35,195 nt of DNA from Verrucomicrobiota bacterium. Lineage in GTDB: Bacteria; Verrucomicrobiota; Kiritimatiellia; UBA8416. A model generated the notes under the pieces. That model was not told where the DNA came from and ran no database searches. It was given only the letters and a program-made list of their open reading frames with translations. Both the position numbers and the translations under genes were made by a program. The stretch is from NCBI GenBank assembly GCA_018645275.1, contig JABGOW010000511.1, positions 5,175 through 40,369 of the forward strand. The letters run 5' to 3'. Below, piece by piece: positions 26,679-35,195 of this stretch (positions within the stretch are counted from its first letter, which is position 1; every line of letters begins with the position of its first letter).

Positions 26679-27833
26679 ATGAATCGAAAACTGCGGATGG
26701 GAATGGTTGGCGGGGGCCCTGGTGCCTTTATTGGTGATGTGCATCGCAAAGCGGCACGCATGGATGGCGGCATCGAGCTGGTGGCAGGCGCGTTTGATAT
26801 CAATCCTCGCAAGAGCAAGGAAATGGGCCGCGAGCAATGCATCGACCCAAAGCGAGCCTACAAGGACTACCAGTCCATGATCGAAGGCGAGCTGAAACTG
26901 CCGGAGGACGAACGGATCGACTTTGTCTCCATCACCGTGCCGAATAACTGGCACTTCCCCATTGCTCGGGACTTCCTGCAGGCTGGCTTCCATGTTATGT
27001 GCGAGAAGCCTATGACCATGACGGTCAAAGAGGCGCTCGAGTTGGAAAAGATCGTCAAGGAATCGAAGAAAGTCTTCGGCCTGATGCACAACTATACGGG
27101 CTATCCCATGGTCAAGCTTGCGCGCGATATGGTGAAGCAAGGCGATCTGGGCAAGATCTACAAGATCGTCGTGCAGTATCCCCAAGGCTGGCTGGTCCGC
27201 CCGATTGAGCGTGAGGGACAGCAGCAGGCCTCGTGGCGCACGGATCCCAAGCAGAGCGGTGCCGCCGGCTGCATGGGCGATATCGGCACCCATGCCGAGA
27301 ATCTCGCAGAGTACATCTCTGGACTGAAGCTGAAAGAGATCTGCGCAGAGCTGACCACCTTCATTAAGGGGCGCAAGCTGGAAGACGATGGCAACTGCCT
27401 CTTGCGATTCAACAAAGGAGCCAAGGGCATTCTGCACGCCAGCCAGATCTCGATCGGCGAGGAGAACAATCTGGCCATCTGGGTCTATGGTGAGAACCGC
27501 AGTTTGGAATGGCACCAGGAGCACCCGAACTATCTCTACGTGAATCAGATTGATGGACCCCAGGAAGTCTGGAAGCGCGGCAACGACTATGTTGCAGCGA
27601 AGAGCGCTGCTGCAGGACGCAACACGCGCTTGCCCTTCGGTCATCCCGAAGCGTTTCTTGAGGCTTTCGCCAACAACTACTGTAACTTTGCTGATACCGT
27701 ACGCGCAAAGATCGAGCGCAAGAAAGCAGACCCGCTGGCGCTCGATTTCCCGAGCGTGAAAGACGGTATTCGCGGCATGGCGTTCATAGACGCAGTTGTC
27801 AGAAGCAAAGGGCGCTGGATCAAACTCAAATAG
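26679..27833 (+). CDS. Gfo/Idh/MocA family oxidoreductase (3)
   Basis: LRMGMVGGGPGAFIGDVHRKAARMDGGIELVAGAFD; GFHVMCEKPMTMTVKEAL; AAGGAGG RBS. Confidence 0.94.
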   Translation: MNRKLRMGMVGGGPGAFIGDVHRKAARMDGGIELVAGAFDINPRKSKEMGREQCIDPKRAYKDYQSMIEGELKLPEDERIDFVSITVPNNWHFPIARDFLQAGFHVMCEKPMTMTVKEALELEKIVKESKKVFGLMHNYTGYPMVKLARDMVKQGDLGKIYKIVVQYPQGWLVRPIEREGQQQASWRTDPKQSGAAGCMGDIGTHAENLAEYISGLKLKEICAELTTFIKGRKLEDDGNCLLRFNKGAKGILHASQISIGEENNLAIWVYGENRSLEWHQEHPNYLYVNQIDGPQEVWKRGNDYVAAKSAAAGRNTRLPFGHPEAFLEAFANNYCNFADTVRAKIERKKADPLALDFPSVKDGIRGMAFIDAVVRSKGRWIKLK

Positions 27834-27845
27834 AGGAGACATACA

Positions 27846-28838
27846 ATGGCACGACCCGTAACACTATTCACAGGACAATGGGCAGACCTCCCACTCGAAG
27901 AACTCGCCAAGATGGCGGCAGACTGGGGCTATGACGGCCTTGAACTCGCCTGTTGGGGAGATCACTTTGACCCGGAGTTAGGCGCGAGAAGCAAACGCTA
28001 CTGCGATGATCGCCACGCACTGCTTGAGAAGTACGACCTGAAGTGCTGGTCGATCTCGCATCATCTTGCGGGGCAGTTGGTGTGCGACAACATCGATGCA
28101 CGCCACTACCAGTTCACGCCGCCAGGCGTGAAGAAGAACCCGGCAGCGGCGCGCGCTTGGGCAGTGAAGACCATGAAGCAGACGGCTCGGGCGGCGGCCA
28201 ACATGAAGCTCAAGGTCGTCAATGGATTCACGGGGTCCTCCATCTGGCATCTCCTCTACTCATTCCCCCCTGCCCTGCCAGGGCAGATTGATGCGGGATA
28301 CGAGGACTTCGCCAAACGGTGGACACCCATTCTCGATGTCTTCGCCGACAAGGGCGTACGCTTTGCTCTCGAAGTGCATCCGACAGAGATCGCCTTCGAC
28401 ATCGCGTCAGCGGAACGTGCTCTGAAGGCGGTCAAGAACCACAAGGCATTTGGATTCAACTACGATCCCTCGCACCTTGGCTATCAGGGGGTCGACTATG
28501 TTGAGTTTATCCGCCGCTTCAAAGACCGCATCTTCCACGTCCATATGAAGGACGCCTGGTGGGGGCATGGCGATGGAAGCGTCGGCGTGTTTGGCGGCCA
28601 CACAGACTTTGCGGACCCACGCCGCTTCTGGGACTTCCGTTCACTCGGGCACGGCGATATTGAGTTCGAAGACATCATCGTTGCACTGAACGACATCGGC
28701 TACAAAGGCCCGCTGTCCGTCGAGTGGGAGGACTCGCGCATGGACCGTTGCCACGGGGCAGAAGAGGCCTGCGACTTCGTGAAGGCAGTCGATTTTCCGT
28801 CCAGCAATATTGCCTTCGACGCGCAGTTTGAAAAATAG
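27846..28838 (+). CDS. Sugar phosphate isomerase/epimerase-like TIM-barrel protein (2)
   Basis: [77 protein letters not shown]. Confidence 0.94.
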   Translation: MARPVTLFTGQWADLPLEELAKMAADWGYDGLELACWGDHFDPELGARSKRYCDDRHALLEKYDLKCWSISHHLAGQLVCDNIDARHYQFTPPGVKKNPAAARAWAVKTMKQTARAAANMKLKVVNGFTGSSIWHLLYSFPPALPGQIDAGYEDFAKRWTPILDVFADKGVRFALEVHPTEIAFDIASAERALKAVKNHKAFGFNYDPSHLGYQGVDYVEFIRRFKDRIFHVHMKDAWWGHGDGSVGVFGGHTDFADPRRFWDFRSLGHGDIEFEDIIVALNDIGYKGPLSVEWEDSRMDRCHGAEEACDFVKAVDFPSSNIAFDAQFEK

Positions 28839-28868
28839 TGGCGGTGGCCGCGCCAAGCAGAAAGTCAG

Positions 28869-28903
28869 GGGAGAAGTGGCAGTGCTGCCGCTTCTCCCTT
28901 TTT
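28869..28903 (+). terminator. Rho-independent terminator of the sugar cluster
   Basis: GGGAGAAGTGGC-AGTGCT-GCCGCTTCTCCC followed by TTTTT, 30 nt after the last stop codon. Confidence 0.88.
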
Positions 28904-28978
28904 CTATCCTCGCTGTACGTGTCGTGAGAAAAGCGCTATCGTGACCTCAAATTGATGTCCAGAAAGGGAGTGTCTACC

Positions 28979-30073
28979 ATGAATATGTGTCGCCTGTTCG
29001 TTCTTTGCCTGCTCATGGGCTCCGCCCTTTCTGTCGAAGCAAATGCACCCGCTAAGAAGCCCACCCCCAAGCGAACGCCAAAAGCCAAAAAGGTCGTCGA
29101 TCCAAAGCAGGCTGCCGAAGATGCTCGCTTCACGGGAACGAAGAAATCCCTCCGCCCAGCGCTGCTCGAGTTGGACGCGATTAACAAGAAACTCGTGGAC
29201 GCGTGGGTAGAACTCCGCGATGCCCAACTCGATGGCACGCGGCTGGATTTAGTCTGGGGGGTCAGAGCCAGGCGCGATGCCGAAAAACGCAAAGCCTCGC
29301 TGAGCAGCTTGATTCCCCGTCTCGAGAGAGACCTCACCGTTCTCAGTGAGAAGCAGGAGAAGCGGTTCGATCGGGAGCTTGTGAAGCTCCGCAAAACCAT
29401 CTCAAAACTCGCAGATCGCCCGCGCTCTTCTAGCGAGCGGTTGAATGAGATCCAGGCAAAGGAGCTTGCGGGCGTGAAAGCTGAGGAGGAGAAGTACGAG
29501 AACCTGATTTCGGCAATAGACGCGATGGTAGATCAGGTCAGCGGATACAAGCCTGGCGGCAGTACCGACCGACTGACTCAGATCGGCGTGGACTCACACG
29601 ACAAAGAGCTTCGCACCGTGCTCAGCAGGCATAAGTCTCTCGTCGATACCGCCTATGACGTTAAGGATCTCAAAGCAGATATCGCTGCTCTCAAGAAGCG
29701 ACAGGCGGCCAAAACAGACTGGACATCAAGGGACGACAGCACCCTCAGAACAGTTGGTGGGCGCCTGGAGATGGCGGGAAGGAAAATCGAGAAACTCGTC
29801 GAGCGAGAGCGGAAGAAACTCAAGCGCGATATCGACAAAGCTGAGGATGCCATCAAGCGGCTTGATGCGCGGCTCTCAGGACTATCCGATGAAAGCAGAT
29901 CCTACGAGCGCTACACAAACGAGAAGTGGGATATCGAATCCGAGCTACTCGGTCTAAAGAACCTGGATGGATGCTTCGCCAAGCTGGCCGACTGGAAGGA
30001 ACCAGTGAAGAAACCTGCGGCAGCAGCCAAGAAACCTGCCAAGAAACCTGCTAAGAAAAAAGCCGGACACTGA
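28979..30073 (+). CDS. Secreted coiled-coil hypothetical protein with Lys/Ala/Pro-rich C-terminal tail
   Basis: Signal peptide MNMCRLFVLCLLMGSALSVEANA; highly charged helical body; tail KKPAAAAKKPAKKPAKKKAGH. Confidence 0.7.
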   Translation: MNMCRLFVLCLLMGSALSVEANAPAKKPTPKRTPKAKKVVDPKQAAEDARFTGTKKSLRPALLELDAINKKLVDAWVELRDAQLDGTRLDLVWGVRARRDAEKRKASLSSLIPRLERDLTVLSEKQEKRFDRELVKLRKTISKLADRPRSSSERLNEIQAKELAGVKAEEEKYENLISAIDAMVDQVSGYKPGGSTDRLTQIGVDSHDKELRTVLSRHKSLVDTAYDVKDLKADIAALKKRQAAKTDWTSRDDSTLRTVGGRLEMAGRKIEKLVERERKKLKRDIDKAEDAIKRLDARLSGLSDESRSYERYTNEKWDIESELLGLKNLDGCFAKLADWKEPVKKPAAAAKKPAKKPAKKKAGH

Positions 30074-30132
30074 CCGCCTCAAAACGCGCGCCCGTATAAA
30101 AGTGGGCCTGCCCCACCCATTATGGCTCCCCC

Positions 30133-30160
30133 CCCGACGTGCGTCGGGGCTCAAGCGCTT
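30133..30160. repeat. Dispersed hairpin repeat CCCGACGTGCGTCGGGGCTCAAGCGCTT (second copy)
   Basis: 2 mismatches to 21470-21497. Confidence 0.8.
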
Positions 30161-30243
30161 CGTTTCGCCTTCTTATAGGTCTATGTTGCAGAAGAGGTTA
30201 TCAACGTCCAACATCCAAGTTGAATACCTGGCCATTTTCTATG

Positions 30244-30272
30244 TTGACACTTCGCATCATAATCCTCATATT
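30244..30272 (+). promoter_or_regulatory. Candidate promoter of ars operon (TTGACA-17 nt-CATATT)
   Basis: Consensus -35 with 17-bp spacer, 30 nt upstream of arsR ATG. Confidence 0.5.
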
Positions 30273-30301
30273 TCGCCACATAACGAACTAACGGGGTTGT
30301 G

Positions 30302-30670
30302 ATGTTTGAGTTTATGTCCATCATGAAAGCACTGGCGGATCCGAATCGGGTTCGCATCGTCTGCGCACTTGAGGCCGGTGAGCTCTGTGTCTGTCAGATC
30401 GTGGAGATGCTGGGGCTGGCACCATCAACGGTGTCCAAGCACCTCTCCATCCTCCGCCAGGCACGCCTTATCGTAGATCGCAAGGAGGGTCGATGGATGT
30501 ACTACCGGCTTCCCGAGGAGACATCAACTGAAGCTCAGGGCGCGCTGGCGCTGCTGAGATCCTCGCTCGCCTCTGATAGCCAGATTCTGGCAGACGCAGT
30601 GCGTGTGGCAGAAATCCAATGTTTGGACAGGGAGGCGCTATGTCGCACACAGACGAAGCAAAACGCTTGA
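30302..30670 (+). CDS. arsR: ArsR-family metalloregulatory repressor
   Basis: MSIMKALADPNRVRIVCALEAGELCVCQIVEMLGLAPSTVSKHLSILRQARLIVDRKEGRWMYYRL. Confidence 0.93.
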   Translation: MFEFMSIMKALADPNRVRIVCALEAGELCVCQIVEMLGLAPSTVSKHLSILRQARLIVDRKEGRWMYYRLPEETSTEAQGALALLRSSLASDSQILADAVRVAEIQCLDREALCRTQTKQNA

Positions 30671-31086
30671 AGGTCATGTTCCTTTGCACAGGGAACTCCT
30701 GCCGCAGCCAGATAGCGGAAGGGTGGGCTCGGGCGTTGAAGGGCAACGGCATCGACGCCTATTCCGCGGGTATTGAAACCCACGGCCTCAACCCCAATGC
30801 CGTCCGCGTCATGGCAGAAGCCGGTGTCGATATTTCGGCGCATATCTCAAAATGTGTGGACGACCTCGCCGACGTAGACTTTGACATCGTGGTTACCGTC
30901 TGCGGTCACGCCCATGAGACCTGCCCCCTCTTTTCCGGCAAGACGCGCGTCGTTCATGTTGGCTTCGATGATCCCCCAAAGCTTGCCGCGGCGGCCTCAA
31001 CGGAGGAAGAGGCGCTTAACTGCTATCGTCGCGTCCGGGACGAAATCAAAGCGTTCATTAAAGGAATGCCCGAGAACCTTATGTAG
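30640..31086 (+). CDS. arsC: Arsenate reductase, LMW-PTP family
   Basis: KVMFLCTGNSCRSQIAEGWAR; DFDIVVTVCGHAHETCPLF; RVVHVGFDDPP; 31-nt overlap with arsR. Confidence 0.93.
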   Translation: MSHTDEAKRLKVMFLCTGNSCRSQIAEGWARALKGNGIDAYSAGIETHGLNPNAVRVMAEAGVDISAHISKCVDDLADVDFDIVVTVCGHAHETCPLFSGKTRVVHVGFDDPPKLAAAASTEEEALNCYRRVRDEIKAFIKGMPENLM

Positions 31087-31128
31087 CGTTGGCCGTCTCG
31101 GCCAACACAAGCACGCAAAGGAAACAAC

Positions 31129-32295
31129 ATGAGCACAGCGACAAAAAGTACAATGAGTATATTCGAACGCTACCTTACCGTATGGGTCGGACTCTGCATC
31201 GTTGGGGGCATTGCACTGGGCAAACTTGCCCCCAACTTAGCCAAGGCTCTTGATGGCATGGCCATTTCAGTCAATGGTGCACCGGTCGTCTCGATTCCCA
31301 TTGCCGTCTGCCTCTTCTTCATGATGTACCCCATCATGGTGAAGATCGACTTTGCTGAAGTCATTAAGGCAGGCAAGAGCGTCAAACCGGTTGGACTGAC
31401 ACTCATCATCAACTGGGCCATCAAGCCCTTCACCATGTTTGCCATCAGTTATCTCTTTCTCGGCATTCTGTTTCGTGGATTCATCGGCACGGAAGCGGTT
31501 GACTTGGTGAAGCTGCCATTCGGTCTCGATCTAGCCGTTGGCGAGGTCTATGGATCTGGGATTGTCGTGCTGCAAGAGGGCGTAAAGATGCTGCAAGTGC
31601 CCTTGTGGCGTAGCTACTTCGCGGGTTGCATCCTGTTGGGAATTGCCCCGTGTACAGCAATGGTGCTTGTTTGGGGTGCCCTCGCCAAAGGAAATGCCGG
31701 CCACACCCTCGTCATGGTCGCCATCAATTCCCTTGCCATGCTGCTGCTATACGGCGTTCTGGGAGGCTTTTTGCTTGGTGTTGGAAAGCTGCCCGTACCG
31801 TGGCAAGCACTCCTGCTCTCGATCAGTGTCTACGTTGCACTTCCTCTTGTTGCCGGCTTCTTCACCCGCCGCTGGATCGTTGCACACAAAGGCCTGAAGT
31901 GGTTCAAAGAAACGTTTCTGCACGTACTGACACCCATCACGATTGGGGCGCTCTTGCTCACACTTGTGCTGCTATTCTCCTTCAAGGGTGACGTCATCCT
32001 CTCAAATCCGCTCACAATTCTGTGGATCGCCGTTCCACTCACGATTCAGACCTGTCTGATTTTCCTGCTGGGCTATGTGGCCGCCAGACGGCTCAAGCTA
32101 TCCTATGCAGATGCCGCGCCTTCTGCCATGATCGGAGCATCAAACCACTTCGAAGTGGCCATCGCTACGGCCACGATGCTCTTCGGGCTCTCTTCGGGGG
32201 CGGCCCTGGCAACCGTAGTGGGTGTTCTGATTGAGGTGCCGCTCATGTTATTGCTCGTGCGCATCTGCCTCAGGACACAAGACCGTTTCGAATAG
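31129..32295 (+). CDS. acr3: ACR3-family arsenite efflux transporter
   Basis: [90 protein letters not shown]. Confidence 0.95.
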   Translation: MSTATKSTMSIFERYLTVWVGLCIVGGIALGKLAPNLAKALDGMAISVNGAPVVSIPIAVCLFFMMYPIMVKIDFAEVIKAGKSVKPVGLTLIINWAIKPFTMFAISYLFLGILFRGFIGTEAVDLVKLPFGLDLAVGEVYGSGIVVLQEGVKMLQVPLWRSYFAGCILLGIAPCTAMVLVWGALAKGNAGHTLVMVAINSLAMLLLYGVLGGFLLGVGKLPVPWQALLLSISVYVALPLVAGFFTRRWIVAHKGLKWFKETFLHVLTPITIGALLLTLVLLFSFKGDVILSNPLTILWIAVPLTIQTCLIFLLGYVAARRLKLSYADAAPSAMIGASNHFEVAIATATMLFGLSSGAALATVVGVLIEVPLMLLLVRICLRTQDRFE

Positions 32296-32327
32296 GAAGG
32301 ACTGTAGCGAAAACAGGAGATTCCCCA

Positions 32328-32843
32328 ATGAACCCGAAACTCGACCCCATTTTCGCGCGGCGTAGCGTGCGCACCTTTGGCAACCAACCTGTTGAGGATG
32401 GACAGATTCGTGATCTGCTCGAAGCAGCAATGGCGGCCCCTTCCGCCGTTGCCAAAGACCCTTGGCATTTCCACGTGATTCGGGAGCAGACAGAAAGAGA
32501 GCGTCTGGCGGATGCGCTGCCCAGCGGGCAGATGCTTCGGCAGGCCCCTGTCGCGATCATCGTTGTCGGCGATCTTGAGTTGGCTCACGACAATCTGCTC
32601 TCCTACATGATCCAGGACTGCAGTGCCGCGATAGAGAATCTGCTGCTCGCGGCGTCGATCCTGGGCTTGGGAGCCTGCTGGCTGGGGGTCCACCCGCGGG
32701 AGGATCGTGTGGCCGCCTTGCGCGAGCAGTTCGATTTGCCAAGTTCGCAGATCCCGGTCTCCGCTATTGCACTGGGGTGGCCGGAACAACAGCCCGCCCC
32801 GCGAACGCGCTACCAGGAATCCCGCGTACATGGCATAGGGTAA
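32328..32843 (+). CDS. Nitroreductase family protein
   Basis: IFARRSVRTFGNQPVEDGQIRDLLEAAMAAPSAVAKDPWHFHVI; QDCSAAIENLLLAASILGLGACWLGVHPRE. Confidence 0.92.
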   Translation: MNPKLDPIFARRSVRTFGNQPVEDGQIRDLLEAAMAAPSAVAKDPWHFHVIREQTERERLADALPSGQMLRQAPVAIIVVGDLELAHDNLLSYMIQDCSAAIENLLLAASILGLGACWLGVHPREDRVAALREQFDLPSSQIPVSAIALGWPEQQPAPRTRYQESRVHGIG

Positions 32844-32846
32844 TCC

Positions 32847-33590
32847 ATGGAAGTCGAAACGCTGCTCCATGGAGACAACTACATTTACCTGTTGATTGAT
32901 GGGGACGAGGCCGTCGTAGTGGATCCCGGTGCTGCTCCTCCTGTTCTCGAGGCACTCGATCAGCATCGCGCCTCCCTCAAGCTCATCCTGCTCACCCACT
33001 ATCATGGTGATCACACAGGGGGCTGCATCCCCCTAAAGCAGGCAAGTCGCTGCAGGGTCCTTGGATCTGCCGGTGGGCCAATTCCCCTCGACGAGGAGGT
33101 CTCAGAAAGCCGCACGATCACCTTTGCCGGACTCAGCATCTCCGTCTTCTCTGTACCCGGGCACACGTCCCACGATGTTGCCTACTACGTTCCCCAGGCG
33201 AAGTTGCTCTTCACAGGAGATACCCTCTTCGCGGGGGGGTGCGGCCGACTCTTCACGAACGATCCGGAGCGGCTGTGGTCCTCCCTCTCTCGCCTACGCG
33301 CACTTCCCGGCGATACCCGCGTCTATGGTGGGCACGACTACGCCCGCGACAACCTGGAATTTGCCGCCGCCCTGGAGCCAGAGAACACTGCGATCCGTCA
33401 GCGCTTGAACGGCCTCATCAAGCGAGAGCGTATGGGACCCCCCCATCCCCCTTCTACGCTTGCGGAGGAATGCAAGACGAACCCCTTCCTGCGTTGTGAC
33501 TCGCCCGAAGTGAGGGTGGCGGTCAACCTTCCAGAGGGTTCCGCAGTAGCCGTCTTTGCTGAGCTGCGGCGCCGCAAGGACCACTGGTAG
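32847..33590 (+). CDS. MBL-fold metallo-hydrolase (glyoxalase II-like)
   Basis: LLTHYHGDHTGG; VFSVPGHTSHDVAYYVPQAKLLFTGDTLFAGGCGRLF; VYGGHDYARDNLEFA. Confidence 0.93.
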   Translation: MEVETLLHGDNYIYLLIDGDEAVVVDPGAAPPVLEALDQHRASLKLILLTHYHGDHTGGCIPLKQASRCRVLGSAGGPIPLDEEVSESRTITFAGLSISVFSVPGHTSHDVAYYVPQAKLLFTGDTLFAGGCGRLFTNDPERLWSSLSRLRALPGDTRVYGGHDYARDNLEFAAALEPENTAIRQRLNGLIKRERMGPPHPPSTLAEECKTNPFLRCDSPEVRVAVNLPEGSAVAVFAELRRRKDHW

Positions 33591-33642
33591 ATAAACGTCA
33601 TCTCCCCAACGGGGCAGATATGGTGAAGTTGACAACGTTCAA

Positions 33643-33697
33643 ATGTTGATGCCTCTACGTCCAGGCATCAACATCTCGCACGAATCCGATTTCGTGC
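33643..33697. repeat. Two tandem hairpins (12-bp stem ATGTTGATGCCT/AGGCATCAACAT; 7-bp stem GCACGAA/TTCGTGC)
   Basis: Read directly in the 186-nt gap between the MBL and LysM genes. Confidence 0.7.
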
Positions 33698-33776
33698 TTG
33701 GGTATCCTCGCTTTGATCACTAGATTGTTCATCACACTCAGCAACAGAATAGCCCACCCATAGAGGAGAAACTGCG

Positions 33777-34310
33777 ATGCAAAAGTTGGCCCTTGTTCTA
33801 CTCGGTGTCGTTGTGGTTTGCAGCGGCTGCGAAACGCTCTCGGCACAGCAACGGCGGCAGGGAGAAATGCGGCGTTACAACGAAATGGCCAATCTCAGAG
33901 CCTCCGTGCAGCGGATTGAACAGCGACTGGATGGTATTGAGGCTGGCAGGGAGGACCTCTATGCGCAGATTTCTGATTTGCGTGAGACGCAAGCGCGGGA
34001 CGCAGCGCAACACGACACGGACCTCCAAGCCATTGAGATCAAACTCACAGCACAGACGTCTGCCCAGGAGAGTATGCGAAAAGGACTGGTCTCTGAGCTG
34101 AGTCGCAAGATGGCGACAATCATCAAGACACAGGCCCCTGCACCCGCGCGCCACTCCGAGTCCGGCTACGAGCATGTGGTCAAGCCCGGGCAAACGCTCT
34201 CCGAGATTGCCAAAGCCTATGGCGTTAGCATCAGTGTGGTCACGAGGGCGAACAAGCTGAAGAACCCGGATGATCTGCGCGTCGGTCAGACGCTCTTTAT
34301 TCCGGAATAA
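33777..34310 (+). CDS. LysM-domain lipoprotein with coiled coil
   Basis: Lipobox-like VVVCSGC; coiled-coil body; LysM YEHVVKPGQTLSEIAKAYGVSISVVTRANKLKNPDDLRVGQTLFIPE. Confidence 0.9.
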   Translation: MQKLALVLLGVVVVCSGCETLSAQQRRQGEMRRYNEMANLRASVQRIEQRLDGIEAGREDLYAQISDLRETQARDAAQHDTDLQAIEIKLTAQTSAQESMRKGLVSELSRKMATIIKTQAPAPARHSESGYEHVVKPGQTLSEIAKAYGVSISVVTRANKLKNPDDLRVGQTLFIPE

Positions 34311-35076
34311 CCGGCAGCCGCCAGCGGAGACCGAGCGCCTCCCCCGGGGGCACGATCGTCAGTGCAACAAGCGAAGGCGGTTCGACCGCAGGCTTCACCA
34401 CAGGGGCGGCAACAGCGGCAGCAAGTTCGGCCAAAGGTTTGGCGGAAGGTTCTGGTGCGCCCCTCCTCCGTTTCGCGGGCGTGTTCAATTCCTGCAGCTC
34501 ACGAACCTGCTGAGCAACGGTCGGCCAGTCCTTCATGACGCGGTCCAGATCCTCTTTGAGTGCCGTATTCTCACTCGCCAGACGATCCAACACCTCTTGC
34601 ATCGTCGCCATGCTCTCCCCGCCCTTCGTCACCTGCTCCGCAACCGCAGCGTGCTCGCTAGCCAGCTTATCGTGGCGGTCGAGGATGCTCTTGCGATCCG
34701 TGCCGAACCGGGTCTCAAGTGTGGACAAAGAGGCTCGTGTGGCTTCGTTCTCGGTCGCGATCTTCCTGTCGAGGGCCTCGGTCTCCGTCACAACGGCATC
34801 ATAGTCGACTGCCATCCGCTGCATCTGCCAGTAGACCAGGCCCGTCCCTGCCGCCGCAGTGACCAGAAGCAGGATCACGAACACCGCCGTAAGCGCTAGC
34901 AGCCGCCGGCGCGCCTTCTTTCGCTCGTTATCCAGAAAATCCTGGAAGGCTTCCAGCACAGGCAGCGAGCCCGGGGCGCGCTGAATTCCCGAGAAGCGGT
35001 TTCGTTCAATCTGCTTGAGATTGTTATCCAACCGAACAAGCTGTGTCTTCAATGTCTTTGGGGGTAGATTTTCCAT
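34297..35076 (-). CDS. Hypothetical single-TM coiled-coil protein
   Basis: TM RRRLLALTAVFVILLLVTAAAGTGLVYW followed by long heptad-rich region. Confidence 0.75.
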   Translation of the reverse strand: MENLPPKTLKTQLVRLDNNLKQIERNRFSGIQRAPGSLPVLEAFQDFLDNERKKARRRLLALTAVFVILLLVTAAAGTGLVYWQMQRMAVDYDAVVTETEALDRKIATENEATRASLSTLETRFGTDRKSILDRHDKLASEHAAVAEQVTKGGESMATMQEVLDRLASENTALKEDLDRVMKDWPTVAQQVRELQELNTPAKRRRGAPEPSAKPLAELAAAVAAPVVKPAVEPPSLVALTIVPPGEALGLRWRLPVIPE

Positions 35077-35078
35077 TA

Positions 35079-35195
35079 CTATTTCTGCAATCGCATCCAG
35101 GGCTTCATTTTAAACATAGACTTCGGAGGGGGACCAGAGGGGGCGGTTGAGGCAGCGCGACGTGGAGATTCCGGTGCGGGAGCAGGCTCTTCCGG
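35079..35195 (-). CDS. C-terminal fragment of a Pro/Ala-rich protein, truncated by window end
   Basis: Frame reads PEEPAPAPESPRRAASTAPSGPPPKSMFKMKPWMRLQK*, ending 2 nt before the ATG of the 259-aa ORF. Confidence 0.55.
   Translation of the reverse strand, partial: PEEPAPAPESPRRAASTAPSGPPPKSMFKMKPWMRLQK

Noticed and set aside
26619-27842. 407-aa minus-strand ORF
   Set aside because: Exact shadow of the Gfo/Idh/MocA oxidoreductase on the plus strand, which has clear motifs and an RBS
32103-33014. 303-aa minus-strand ORF
   Set aside because: Antisense to acr3, nitroreductase and MBL genes, all of which have clear family motifs

Overview
35.2 kb bacterial window, mostly GC-rich. Gene style suggests a PVC-type lineage (Kiritimatiellota/Lentisphaerae-like), but this is inference only. 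From left to right: (1) the C-terminal end of a PIN-domain (VapC-like) protein and a complete RelB/DinJ-YafQ-type toxin-antitoxin pair with a candidate promoter/operator; (2) a visibly AT-rich SAM methyltransferase, a sulfatase, an SLT lytic transglycosylase and a YgbA-like protein; (3) on the minus strand, a ~1320-aa secreted protein of carboxypeptidase-regulatory-like repeats and a small ORF interrupted by one in-frame TGA; (4) a plus-strand operon of ECF sigma factor, a 1116-aa zf-HC2 + TSP3-like + VWA (YfbK-like) fusion, and a ~2177-aa membrane protein that looks like two fused paralogous halves, the operon being bracketed by near-identical REP-like hairpins; (5) a divergent AraC regulator and a ThuA / 3x Gfo-Idh-MocA / 2x TIM-barrel cluster resembling 3-keto-glycoside metabolism, ending in a strong terminator; (6) an arsR-arsC-acr3-nitroreductase-MBL operon; (7) a LysM lipoprotein convergent with a coiled-coil membrane protein. 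Several dispersed palindromic repeat families occupy the intergenic regions. The best candidate for an undescribed system is the sigma / anti-sigma-VWA / giant duplicated membrane protein operon. No tRNA, rRNA, CRISPR array or transposase was recognised. All assignments are by eye; no searches were run.
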